Made by a program: the position numbers and the translations under genes. DNA of 64,000 nucleotides from Flavobacteriales bacterium. Lineage in GTDB: Bacteria; Bacteroidota; Bacteroidia; Flavobacteriales_D; Sanyastnellaceae. The DNA is taken from positions 1 to 64,000 of the forward strand of contig CANFLZ010000010.1 of NCBI GenBank assembly GCA_947448135.1. Reading direction: 5' to 3'. Each line of letters starts with the position of its first letter. Position 1 is the stretch's first letter. The notes under the pieces are model-generated. The model was given only the letters and a program-made list of their open reading frames with translations. It did no database searches and was not told where the DNA came from. Shown here piece after piece: positions 8,332 to 15,607 of this stretch.

Positions 8332-10035
8332 TTAAAAATTCATTTGGTATAAAATCATCATTTGCTTCCACTTGTATTGTGGTGTATTCCAATTGATACT
8401 GTTACCGTTCCAAACATTGCCTTGTAAGGTTAAAAACGATTTCTCAGAAAAAATATACTTCATCCCCACTCCATTCATCCATTCCTTTCCCTTCCATGTT
8501 TGCTCGTTGTAATTGATAATATCTCCCGAGTAATTATACAAAGAGGCTACTTCCGTTCCGTTGTATTGCACAAACTGAGAGCCCAATAAAGTATGCCACT
8601 TTTCATTCCAAGCTATCTCCATCCCCATCACAGCTGCCTGCGCTTTCAAATCTGTTTGTGGCAAGCCTTCTGGCAATTGTCGTTTGGTTTGATCTTGTCT
8701 CAGCTCTAATTGAACGGCCACGTTTCTGTTACCAGACTGCCAAATTTTACCCGCCAATTGAACTTTCATTCGCTGAAATCTTCGAGGCGTTGTCGTTCCC
8801 TCACCCTTGGTCTCTTTCATCCACATTTGCGAAACATTCCAATTCCAATTTCCCTGTTTCCATTTACCAGACTCAATCATTTGAACCCCCTGTCGATTAG
8901 GTGTTGCAGCCCCGTAGGGTGTGATGTTGTCATAATACGGCAAGTAGCCGCCCAACTCAGTTTGCAACTGCATATTGTACAAATTGGACTCACGCATCAA
9001 ATCCAACATATTGAGTGAACGCAAAGCTTGATTATTTCCCAATCGTTGGTAGGCCGTTAATGCACCATCCCCGTTGATTCTTCTGGTTTGCGCACCGGGA
9101 CTTCTGAATCCAGACTCTACACGACTGACAATCCCTTCAATATTCCATTTCCCTTCATCTAAACTTTCTTTCCAACTCATTTGCACAAACCGTCCAGACT
9201 TTTTGATGTATGTATCATCATTGAGAACAAATCTTCTTGAAGCTCCGGTTTCGATATGAACCAAATGTTTCAAATGACCACCTTGCCCTGAATAATGCAA
9301 AGTAGCCGTATTTACAGGATTGCGCAATGCCGTGTGCACATTGGCCGTTCCGTCCACATCCCAAAGATTGGCATAATTCCAACCCAATGACCAATTGTTG
9401 TTCAATTTACAATTCAATCCAACTCCCGAAAAAATGCGATCGGGTGTATTGGCAAAATCAGTCGTTTTCACGCGCGAAGAAAATACACTCCATTGCAATT
9501 CTTGAATTCCTTTGGAGAATAAGAAACCTCCATCTGCAGCCGCCCCGTGCTGTCTCCAAGCATTATTGAAATTATAGAAGTGGTCATAATTGACAACACC
9601 CATTTGATCTTTAAAAATCTGCGGAGCACTTGCATTCCACTCTTGATCATTGTTCCAAAGCGTGAATGGCGTCATCTTGTAATTGATGTCTCCCAAATAA
9701 TACCGCACCGAATTTCCAATCAATCCGCGGACAGACAATTGACGCACATCAAAACTCACTCCCGAACCCCAGAAGCCACCATAGTCATTGCGAATCCTGA
9801 CCATTCCCAAAACCTCCATGGTTTTATTGACTTGAATCTTGAGTCCCAAATCAGCCAAAACATTTCCGCTGTTCAATTTCTTGGCCGTTACTGTATCAGG
9901 GACAGAATTGTCCATTTGATCGGCATAAAATTGACCTCTGGTTTGACCCACCACTGAGATCTTGCGCTCTGGTTCTGTCTGCGACCAACTGATACTGCTG
10001 GCGAACAAGAAAATGATTGATATCCAAATTTTCAT
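8332..10035 (-). CDS. Outer-membrane beta-barrel protein (glucan locus, barrel 2)
   Basis: 567 residues, signal peptide MKIWISIIFLFASSISWSQ. The mature protein consists of amphipathic strands with aromatic girdles and ends in Phe (YQMNF), the usual signature of an outer-membrane barrel. There is no TonB box, plug domain or SusC similarity. Early motifs include GLKIQVNKTMEVLGMVRIRN and RYYLGDINYKMTPFTLWNND. Its stop abuts the lipoprotein gene and its start overlaps the preceding barrel gene by one base, so expression is coupled. A porin or glucan-channel role is inferred from position. Family not recognised beyond outer-membrane barrel. Confidence 0.6.
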   Translation of the reverse strand: MKIWISIIFLFASSISWSQTEPERKISVVGQTRGQFYADQMDNSVPDTVTAKKLNSGNVLADLGLKIQVNKTMEVLGMVRIRNDYGGFWGSGVSFDVRQLSVRGLIGNSVRYYLGDINYKMTPFTLWNNDQEWNASAPQIFKDQMGVVNYDHFYNFNNAWRQHGAAADGGFLFSKGIQELQWSVFSSRVKTTDFANTPDRIFSGVGLNCKLNNNWSLGWNYANLWDVDGTANVHTALRNPVNTATLHYSGQGGHLKHLVHIETGASRRFVLNDDTYIKKSGRFVQMSWKESLDEGKWNIEGIVSRVESGFRSPGAQTRRINGDGALTAYQRLGNNQALRSLNMLDLMRESNLYNMQLQTELGGYLPYYDNITPYGAATPNRQGVQMIESGKWKQGNWNWNVSQMWMKETKGEGTTTPRRFQRMKVQLAGKIWQSGNRNVAVQLELRQDQTKRQLPEGLPQTDLKAQAAVMGMEIAWNEKWHTLLGSQFVQYNGTEVASLYNYSGDIINYNEQTWKGKEWMNGVGMKYIFSEKSFLTLQGNVWNGNSINWNTPQYKWKQMMILYQMNF

Positions 10036-11984
10036 TAGAAAAATGCTTTTAATTCAACTGACAATTCCTTACCTGCGAAATGATCTTTCGCAAAACTTTT
10101 ATCTTCAAACTCAAACCAACGTTGGCGGACATACAAGCGAGCGTTTTTACCCAAGTCAAAATCCAATCCGACGCCATATCCCTTTCCGAATTGATTCATA
10201 GGGCGGAAACTCTCCTCATCAATATTGGTGTTGTAGTTGCCCAAAGTTCTTTCAATTCCACCATAAAAACTCAATACACATCGCTGCATCAAGGCGTAAT
10301 ACAATTCCAATTCTGAACTGTATTGTCGCACATAGGCCTTTTCAGTAGTCACAACAATCGGTGACCACATTCGTGAACAGGACTGCGCCTGAAACAATCC
10401 AAAGAAATACAATGGTCGGTCGAACAACATACTCGAGTGTTTCACTTGCAATTCTGCATTGTTAAAGTACTTGTCATATACCACAACGCCAGAAGAATCA
10501 TCTGAAAGTGTAATGGTTTGATAAACGTCTCGATAAATATCCGAGTAACGATTGTATGGTCCCACTTGACTGGGGAAATTCCAACGCCACATGCGAGAAC
10601 GCACCAATTGGTTGACGGGATGCCCGATGGTAATTTGATTGGAGACTCTTTCTATTTCCTTGGAACTTCCTACACCACCGCTCCAATGCCAATTTTTCTT
10701 GACCCATTGAAAATTCAAATTGACACCTTGTCGATTATTGGTGACTTGTCCCAACCGCGTCATTGCCGATGCAAACGGCTGCAGCAAAGAAGCACTTCCA
10801 ACCGATCCTGCTGGGATGTTGTTAACAGCGTATTCCGGAGTTGCTGTATTCCAATACAACGCAACATTGTTAACCACCTTCGGGCTAATTCTGTATCCTG
10901 TTAATTCAGCAGAGAAACCATTTTTATAAGTGGGTGTGCTCAATTTCACCTGCATCAATTCTCCCCATCCTTTGTTGTTTTTGGGGCTGTAATATTTCCC
11001 ACCTCCCAACTCGGATTTGATTTGATAACCTTTGATTCGCGCAATGAGCTCGTGCGTTACCACATAAGATCCAAATGATACTTGTGCTAGGCTGTCTGTA
11101 AAATTTTTGGCATTCAAAGTATTGATGGCAGTGCTTCCCCAACTAAAATCTTTTTTCAACTTTCCTCCCCAAGAATAATTGGGTGTTTTGTTGAAACCTC
11201 CGTTTAATTCAGTCTTTCCTACCAAGGCCATCACTGAGTACGACTTGGGCAATTGTCCTTCCACCACAGCACCTTGGAACGCACGATTTCCCCAACGGTT
11301 GTCTTGATCAATGGAACCCTGCTGAAAATATTGTTGGTATCGACCCATGATATTTCTGCCCAATGGATCCCATGGATTTCTTTCAAACAAAATGAATCGG
11401 TTATATCCTTTGAAAGAGGACATAGTCAAATCTGAAATCGCAATCCACTGTATACCGCCGATTCTTGTTGACCAGCTTCCAAATTTGGTTTTAAAATTGC
11501 CATACAACGTCATCCCCAACATCGTTCCGAGATTTTTTCCCAGCGTATTGGATGCCAAAGGATTTTGAACATCAGGTCGCAAACTATCAGCGACTTGACT
11601 TCCGTAAGAAGTTCCAATTTGACCGTTCAGAAATTGAAACATTCTAACGTCCATTCCCCAAGAAGATCCATTCTTTAGATTACCCGAAACATTGATCAAA
11701 AGATTGGGTAATTGCGCATCATCGCCAATGAACAATGAACGCTGTTTGACAACATCCCCCAAAGCCGATGTCAACTGATAGGGCAATTGATTGACCGTGA
11801 AGGTGGAATAGAAACGATAAAATCCATTGACCTGTATATTCTTGGTTCCCTTTGCCTCCTTCTTGGGATAAACACCCCAACTTCCCCAAGTCGAATCAAC
11901 CACCTGAGCGTTGTATTGTTGGACAAAAAGCAAAGTGACCCAACAAGCAATGAAGCGAAACTTATTCTTTCCAATTTCCATCAT
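10035..11984 (-). CDS. Outer-membrane beta-barrel protein (glucan locus, barrel 1)
   Basis: 649 residues, signal peptide ending near YNAQ. The sequence is strand-rich with many Trp/Tyr/Gly residues and closes with SVELKAFF, the C-terminal Phe expected of barrel proteins. Strands such as MLGMTLYGNFKTKFG and ARLYVRQRWFEFED support an outer-membrane fold. No SusC plug, TonB box or carboxypeptidase-like domain is visible. Two start codons are adjacent (11984 and 11981); both overlap the end of the upstream hydrolase gene by about 20 bases. It may form a pair with the next barrel gene, replacing the usual SusC transporter. That is inference from operon position only. Confidence 0.6.
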   Translation of the reverse strand: MMEIGKNKFRFIACWVTLLFVQQYNAQVVDSTWGSWGVYPKKEAKGTKNIQVNGFYRFYSTFTVNQLPYQLTSALGDVVKQRSLFIGDDAQLPNLLINVSGNLKNGSSWGMDVRMFQFLNGQIGTSYGSQVADSLRPDVQNPLASNTLGKNLGTMLGMTLYGNFKTKFGSWSTRIGGIQWIAISDLTMSSFKGYNRFILFERNPWDPLGRNIMGRYQQYFQQGSIDQDNRWGNRAFQGAVVEGQLPKSYSVMALVGKTELNGGFNKTPNYSWGGKLKKDFSWGSTAINTLNAKNFTDSLAQVSFGSYVVTHELIARIKGYQIKSELGGGKYYSPKNNKGWGELMQVKLSTPTYKNGFSAELTGYRISPKVVNNVALYWNTATPEYAVNNIPAGSVGSASLLQPFASAMTRLGQVTNNRQGVNLNFQWVKKNWHWSGGVGSSKEIERVSNQITIGHPVNQLVRSRMWRWNFPSQVGPYNRYSDIYRDVYQTITLSDDSSGVVVYDKYFNNAELQVKHSSMLFDRPLYFFGLFQAQSCSRMWSPIVVTTEKAYVRQYSSELELYYALMQRCVLSFYGGIERTLGNYNTNIDEESFRPMNQFGKGYGVGLDFDLGKNARLYVRQRWFEFEDKSFAKDHFAGKELSVELKAFF

Positions 11985-13329
11985 TCCATGTTTTAAGATT
12001 GATCCAACGAGGCATGGGCATATGAGCAGTGCGCGCCTTTACTTCAAAAGGAATATTGGCATAGGCATAGTGATTTTGTGCATCATTGATTTGAACAAAA
12101 ACGCGATATGCACCAGGCACATGCGGCGCTCTGAAAGTTGCATCAAAGTCGCCACGCTTTTTCCACAAACCTTGAATTGGCATTGGTGCAGCCTCCGCAT
12201 CACCACCCGCCTTGATATCACTGCTCTCAGGAATAACATTCCAAATCACCTTCTTGACATCAAGGTCAACATCTACCCAATTGCATTTCACATTAACCTC
12301 ATCATCCGCCCAGACCGCAGGCGCTTGATTGGCGGAGAGTTGATTGATCAGAAGATACTCCATTCGCGGCGCATGATTTTTGAAAGTAGCCGGTGACCAT
12401 GCTTCGTGCAATACATCGATGGCTTCTGAGGTTCTACCTGATTCATCAAACATCCCATACCAAGTGGAAGTAGTCTCTTGTTTGTGTCCCCACAAAAAAA
12501 CAAAGGAGCCCATGCAATAGGCCGCATCACCGAGAATTTCTTTTTGGTAACGATCTTGGTATACGAAAGCTTTGTCTGAACTCGTTTGTTCGATCGGCGC
12601 TCCCCAAGGAGTCTTGGCCACTTCCCAATGACCATTGGGTCCCCATTCTGTAATCAGATAGGGCCCTGTCCAACCATAAGAGCGAATGTTCTTTCGCACC
12701 TCCCCGATACCACCGTATGTATTGACAGAGTATATATCGATGTCAGGAGCATTCTTTTTGATCAACTCCACTTCCAATGGATCCAATCCTGCCGTGACCG
12801 TGGTGGTGGGGTGATGAGGATCCACTTCGTGAATCATTTTGGCTATGTCTTGAACGGCATTCCAAACTTTGGTATTGGTGTAAAATAAATCCACCTCATT
12901 CCCAACTCCCCAAAGTAAAAGTGCCGGATGGTCTTTGATTTCCAAAACTACCTTTCGAAATTGCTCCAATTGATTTTTCACCTTGGCATCATCGTCATAA
13001 TCAAAACCATGTCGCTCGTGTTGAACCCACAAGCCCATCATTACCATCAATCCATGCTTTTGTGCGTTGTCCAAGACAGCCCTTGCGTCATCCGTACTCC
13101 AAGTGCGAATGGTGTTGGCGCCAATTGTTGCAGCTACATCCAAATGATCCGATCCACCCACACCCTTAACATAGAATTCTTGTTGATCAACAAATAGCCG
13201 ATACTCGTCATGAATGTTCTTTTTCACTTCAACGTGCCTTACACTGGACTGCGCAAAAAATACAAGTCCATTTAAAGACAATAGAAAGAAGAACAACATC
13301 CGTTGGCCGATTATTACCCGTTTTGTCAT
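11962..13329 (-). CDS. Clan GH-A glycoside hydrolase (GH2-like TIM barrel with Ig-like tail)
   Basis: 455 residues from the ATG at 13329 (an in-frame ATG at 13362 adds eleven residues and spoils the signal peptide). The signal segment is roughly 1-27. The TIM barrel carries both clan GH-A catalytic signatures: WGVGNE with acid/base Glu145, and YLITEWG with nucleophile Glu228. Other typical pieces are TIRTWSTDD and HPALLLWGVGN. The two beta-sandwich domains that precede the barrel in true GH2 enzymes are absent; instead an Ig-like module (about 325-445) follows. Endo-1,3-glucanases of family GH158 share this clan and occur in laminarin loci, so an endo-glucanase or exo-hydrolase on beta-glucan is plausible. 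It is first in the seven-gene operon and divergent from the gene at 13420. Confidence 0.75.
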   Translation of the reverse strand: MTKRVIIGQRMLFFFLLSLNGLVFFAQSSVRHVEVKKNIHDEYRLFVDQQEFYVKGVGGSDHLDVAATIGANTIRTWSTDDARAVLDNAQKHGLMVMMGLWVQHERHGFDYDDDAKVKNQLEQFRKVVLEIKDHPALLLWGVGNEVDLFYTNTKVWNAVQDIAKMIHEVDPHHPTTTVTAGLDPLEVELIKKNAPDIDIYSVNTYGGIGEVRKNIRSYGWTGPYLITEWGPNGHWEVAKTPWGAPIEQTSSDKAFVYQDRYQKEILGDAAYCMGSFVFLWGHKQETTSTWYGMFDESGRTSEAIDVLHEAWSPATFKNHAPRMEYLLINQLSANQAPAVWADDEVNVKCNWVDVDLDVKKVIWNVIPESSDIKAGGDAEAAPMPIQGLWKKRGDFDATFRAPHVPGAYRVFVQINDAQNHYAYANIPFEVKARTAHMPMPRWINLKTWNDGNWKE

Positions 13330-13367
13330 TTCGTAAAGAAACAATAAAAACACTTTAAACAAAAAAA

Positions 13368-13402
13368 TACTTTTTGTAAAAATAACAATTAGTATATATT
13401 AG
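13368..13402 (+). promoter_or_regulatory. Shared glucan-locus promoter/operator, copy B (bidirectional region)
   Basis: The block starts TACTTTTTGT, then AAAAATA, ACAATTA and a TATATTAG -7-like element, closely matching copies A and C. The inverted repeat TTGTAAAAATAACAA is at 13374-13388. It lies in the 90-base gap between the seven-gene operon (minus) and the three-repeat gene (plus), so one operator could control both. No clear TAnnTTTG box was found for the minus-strand operon. Confidence 0.65.
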
Positions 13403-13419
13403 CCAAAATAACATTCACC

Positions 13420-14730
13420 ATGAAAGTAATTTATTTCATCGCCCTTTGTCTATTCAGCATGAGCAGTATAGCGCAATCTTACAACGTCACCTTTCAGGTG
13501 GACATGACACAGCAAACTGGTTTCACCATTCCTGAAGTCAATGGATCCTTTAACAATTGGTGCGGCAGTTGCGCTCCAATGTCAGATCCTGAAGGAGACA
13601 ACATATGGACCCTAACTATTCCGCTCAATTCTGGTAGTTATGAATTCAAATATTCTGCTGACAATTGGGGTACTCAAGAGACTTTGTTGGAAGGTTCGTC
13701 CTGCACAGTAACGGCATTTGGATTTACGAATCGCGCCCTGAGTGTTACCCAAGACACTGTGCTATCAGTTGTCTGTTGGGGCTCTTGCACAGATTGTGCT
13801 TCAACACCCAATTTCTATGACGTTACATTTTTGGTAGATATGAATGGTCAAACTGGTTTTACAACACCCGAAGTCAATGGAACCTTCAATGGTTGGTGTG
13901 GAAACTGCACCGCCATGAACGATGCGGATGGAGACAATGTTTGGCAAGTAACAGTGACCTTACCGGAGGGTAGTTACGAATATAAATTCTCAGCCGACAA
14001 TTGGAACATCCAAGAAACCTTGGCCGCTGGCAGTTCATGCACCATAACAACAGGAGCTTATACCAATCGCACCATGAGTGTATCACAAGACATGGTTTTA
14101 GATACAGTTTGTTGGTCTAGCTGTAATTTGTGTGGTCAAAATTCTGGACCTTATAATGTAACCTTTAATGTAGACATGTCTCAAGCGCCAGTTAGTTTTA
14201 CTACACCTGAAATCAATGGAACTTTCAACAACTGGTGCGGGAATTGCGCTGTCTTGACGGATCCTGAAAACGACAATATTTGGAGCATCACGATCCCATT
14301 GGCCGCGGGAAGTTACACGTACAAATTTTCATACGACAACTGGACAGGTCAAGAAGAACTTAGCGTGGGTAGTTCTTGTACATTTACAGAAAATGGATTT
14401 ACCAATCGATTGATTGATGTTACAGACAACATCGTACTTCCAACCGTCTGCTGGGAAAGTTGTGATGCTTGTGTTACCGGTGTAACAGAATCAGCAAACA
14501 AAAGTATTTCGTTGTATCCGAATCCTGCGCATGAACAAATTCAAATTCTTCATACGAATCAAAAACAAATGATTCGAGTATGGAACAATCTAGGAAAAAT
14601 GGTTCAACAACACAATGGTAAAGATGGAAATACGACAATTTCATTTCCTGATTTATCAAGTGGTCTGTACTTCATTACCATCGATGAAACAGGTAAAAAA
14701 GTTCAAAAATTTCAATTCGTGATTGACTAA
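13420..14730 (+). CDS. T9SS-secreted protein with three carbohydrate-binding-like repeats
   Basis: 436 residues: a signal peptide (1-18, ending IAQ), three tandem domains of about 110 residues (starting YNVTFQVDM, YDVTFLVDM and YNVTFNVDM), then a T9SS type A sorting domain from SLYPNPAHEQ to the end. Each repeat has the G.FN.WCG.C, D.D.D.IW, YEYKF/YEFKY and CTxT...TNR pattern and four regularly placed cysteines, consistent with disulphides in a secreted E-set-like domain. It is the smallest of the three repeat proteins here. Divergent from the hydrolase operon and sharing its regulatory gap, it is probably produced together with it. Binding role inferred; ligand unknown. Confidence 0.8.
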   Translation: MKVIYFIALCLFSMSSIAQSYNVTFQVDMTQQTGFTIPEVNGSFNNWCGSCAPMSDPEGDNIWTLTIPLNSGSYEFKYSADNWGTQETLLEGSSCTVTAFGFTNRALSVTQDTVLSVVCWGSCTDCASTPNFYDVTFLVDMNGQTGFTTPEVNGTFNGWCGNCTAMNDADGDNVWQVTVTLPEGSYEYKFSADNWNIQETLAAGSSCTITTGAYTNRTMSVSQDMVLDTVCWSSCNLCGQNSGPYNVTFNVDMSQAPVSFTTPEINGTFNNWCGNCAVLTDPENDNIWSITIPLAAGSYTYKFSYDNWTGQEELSVGSSCTFTENGFTNRLIDVTDNIVLPTVCWESCDACVTGVTESANKSISLYPNPAHEQIQILHTNQKQMIRVWNNLGKMVQQHNGKDGNTTISFPDLSSGLYFITIDETGKKVQKFQFVID

Positions 14731-14757
14731 GAAATACTTCAAATTTGAATACAAGCA

Positions 14758-14788
14758 CAAAAAAAGCCGGATAATCCGGCTTTTTTAT
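14758..14788. terminator. Bidirectional intrinsic terminator
   Basis: The stem GCCGG-ATAAT-CCGGC at 14766-14780 is flanked by an A-tract and a T-tract. It lies between the convergent ends of the three-repeat gene and the Nudix regulator gene, so it can serve both strands. Confidence 0.85.
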
Positions 14789-14790
14789 TT

Positions 14791-15516
14791 CTAAAACTCG
14801 ACTACATTTCCACTCTCTCTGTACTGCACAAAAGTCTTGTGATCAAACTTATACAAGGTAGAAGGGCGGTGACGAACATTCACTTGAGATTCTTGCAATC
14901 TCTTGAGAAATTTCATCGCGCTAACCTTCTTTCTAAAATTTCCTTTGTCATATTTTTTCATCAAAACTGTTTCAAACAGTTCTTGCAACTCGGTTAACGT
15001 AAACTTCTTGGATAATACTCTTGTCCAAATAGGTTCATGCTTGATGAGGCTTCTCATGGCATTTAGACATTCTGTTAATATCTCTTTGTGATCAAAAGCC
15101 AATTTAGGAATTCGCTTCACACTGTGCCATTTGATATCCTTAGCCCAACTTGAAGCCATTGGCGAAATTTCTTGCAATTCCAAAAGGGCAAAATACGCCA
15201 CTGTGATAACACGACCCAATGGGTGTCTTTTGACCTTACCAAAAGACTTGACCTGTCGCATAGAGATATCCTCCAACTGTGTCAAATCCATCAACACTCT
15301 ATCTGCAGCGCTGTCCAAATCCTCATGCGGATAAACCAAATCACCTGGAAGGGCCCAATCTCCCTCGAATGGTGATGCCCCTCTTTGGATCAAAAGAACT
15401 TTTAGCTCTTTGTCATGATAACCAAATATGACGCAATCAACGGAAAATGCAGACTTAAAAAAATCATCGATCGGTATCGAATACAGGTCTTTTTTTTCTG
15501 GTTTTTTTTTTGCCAT
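14791..15516 (-). CDS. Nudix-fold winged-helix transcriptional regulator (NrtR/AraR type)
   Basis: 241 residues. Residues 20-150 form a Nudix domain (VDCVIFGYHDKELKVLLIQR, GDWALPGDLVYP). The Nudix box from Gly58 lacks the catalytic REUxEE residues (ADRVLMDL instead), so the domain should bind a ligand rather than hydrolyse it. Residues 165-241 form the winged helix (FTLTELQELFE...). This is the architecture of NrtR and of the Bacteroidota sugar regulator AraR. No NAD-biosynthesis genes are near; the neighbours are glucan genes. The gene is divergent from the ten-repeat gene, and the operator at 15547-15580 lies in their shared gap, so it may repress that gene and itself. Likely ligand: a sugar or oligosaccharide (inference). 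Confidence 0.8.
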   Translation of the reverse strand: MAKKKPEKKDLYSIPIDDFFKSAFSVDCVIFGYHDKELKVLLIQRGASPFEGDWALPGDLVYPHEDLDSAADRVLMDLTQLEDISMRQVKSFGKVKRHPLGRVITVAYFALLELQEISPMASSWAKDIKWHSVKRIPKLAFDHKEILTECLNAMRSLIKHEPIWTRVLSKKFTLTELQELFETVLMKKYDKGNFRKKVSAMKFLKRLQESQVNVRHRPSTLYKFDHKTFVQYRESGNVVEF

Positions 15517-15546
15517 TTTAAATGGAATTGATAATTGTGACCAAAG

Positions 15547-15580
15547 TACTTTTTGTAGAGGTTACAATTACCTATATTCG
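15547..15580 (+). promoter_or_regulatory. Shared glucan-locus promoter/operator, copy C
   Basis: The block starts TACTTTTTGT, then AGAGGTT, ACAATTA and a TATATTCG -7-like element. The inverted repeat TTGTAGAGGTTACAA is at 15553-15567. It sits between the Nudix regulator (minus) and the ten-repeat gene (plus), which fits autoregulation together with control of the target. Confidence 0.65.
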
Positions 15581-15583
15581 TGG

Positions 15584-15597
15584 CAAAACTAATTAGA
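15584..15597 (+). repeat. 5' leader element shared with the gene at 27-3491
   Basis: CAAAACTAATTAGA is identical to the minus-strand leader at 3493-3506. Here it lies ten bases before the start codon, against two bases in the other copy. It supports duplication of the whole promoter-leader-coding unit. Confidence 0.5.
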
Positions 15598-15607
15598 AAA
15601 TCTTCCT

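Noticed and set aside
8332..11984. SusC or TonB-dependent transporter identity for the two barrel genes
   Set aside because: No plug domain, TonB box or carboxypeptidase-like N-terminal domain, and both proteins are much shorter than SusC.
11911..12396. 161-residue plus-strand open frame across the hydrolase/barrel overlap
   Set aside because: Antisense to two supported genes and rich in Ile/His/Asn as expected for a shadow frame.
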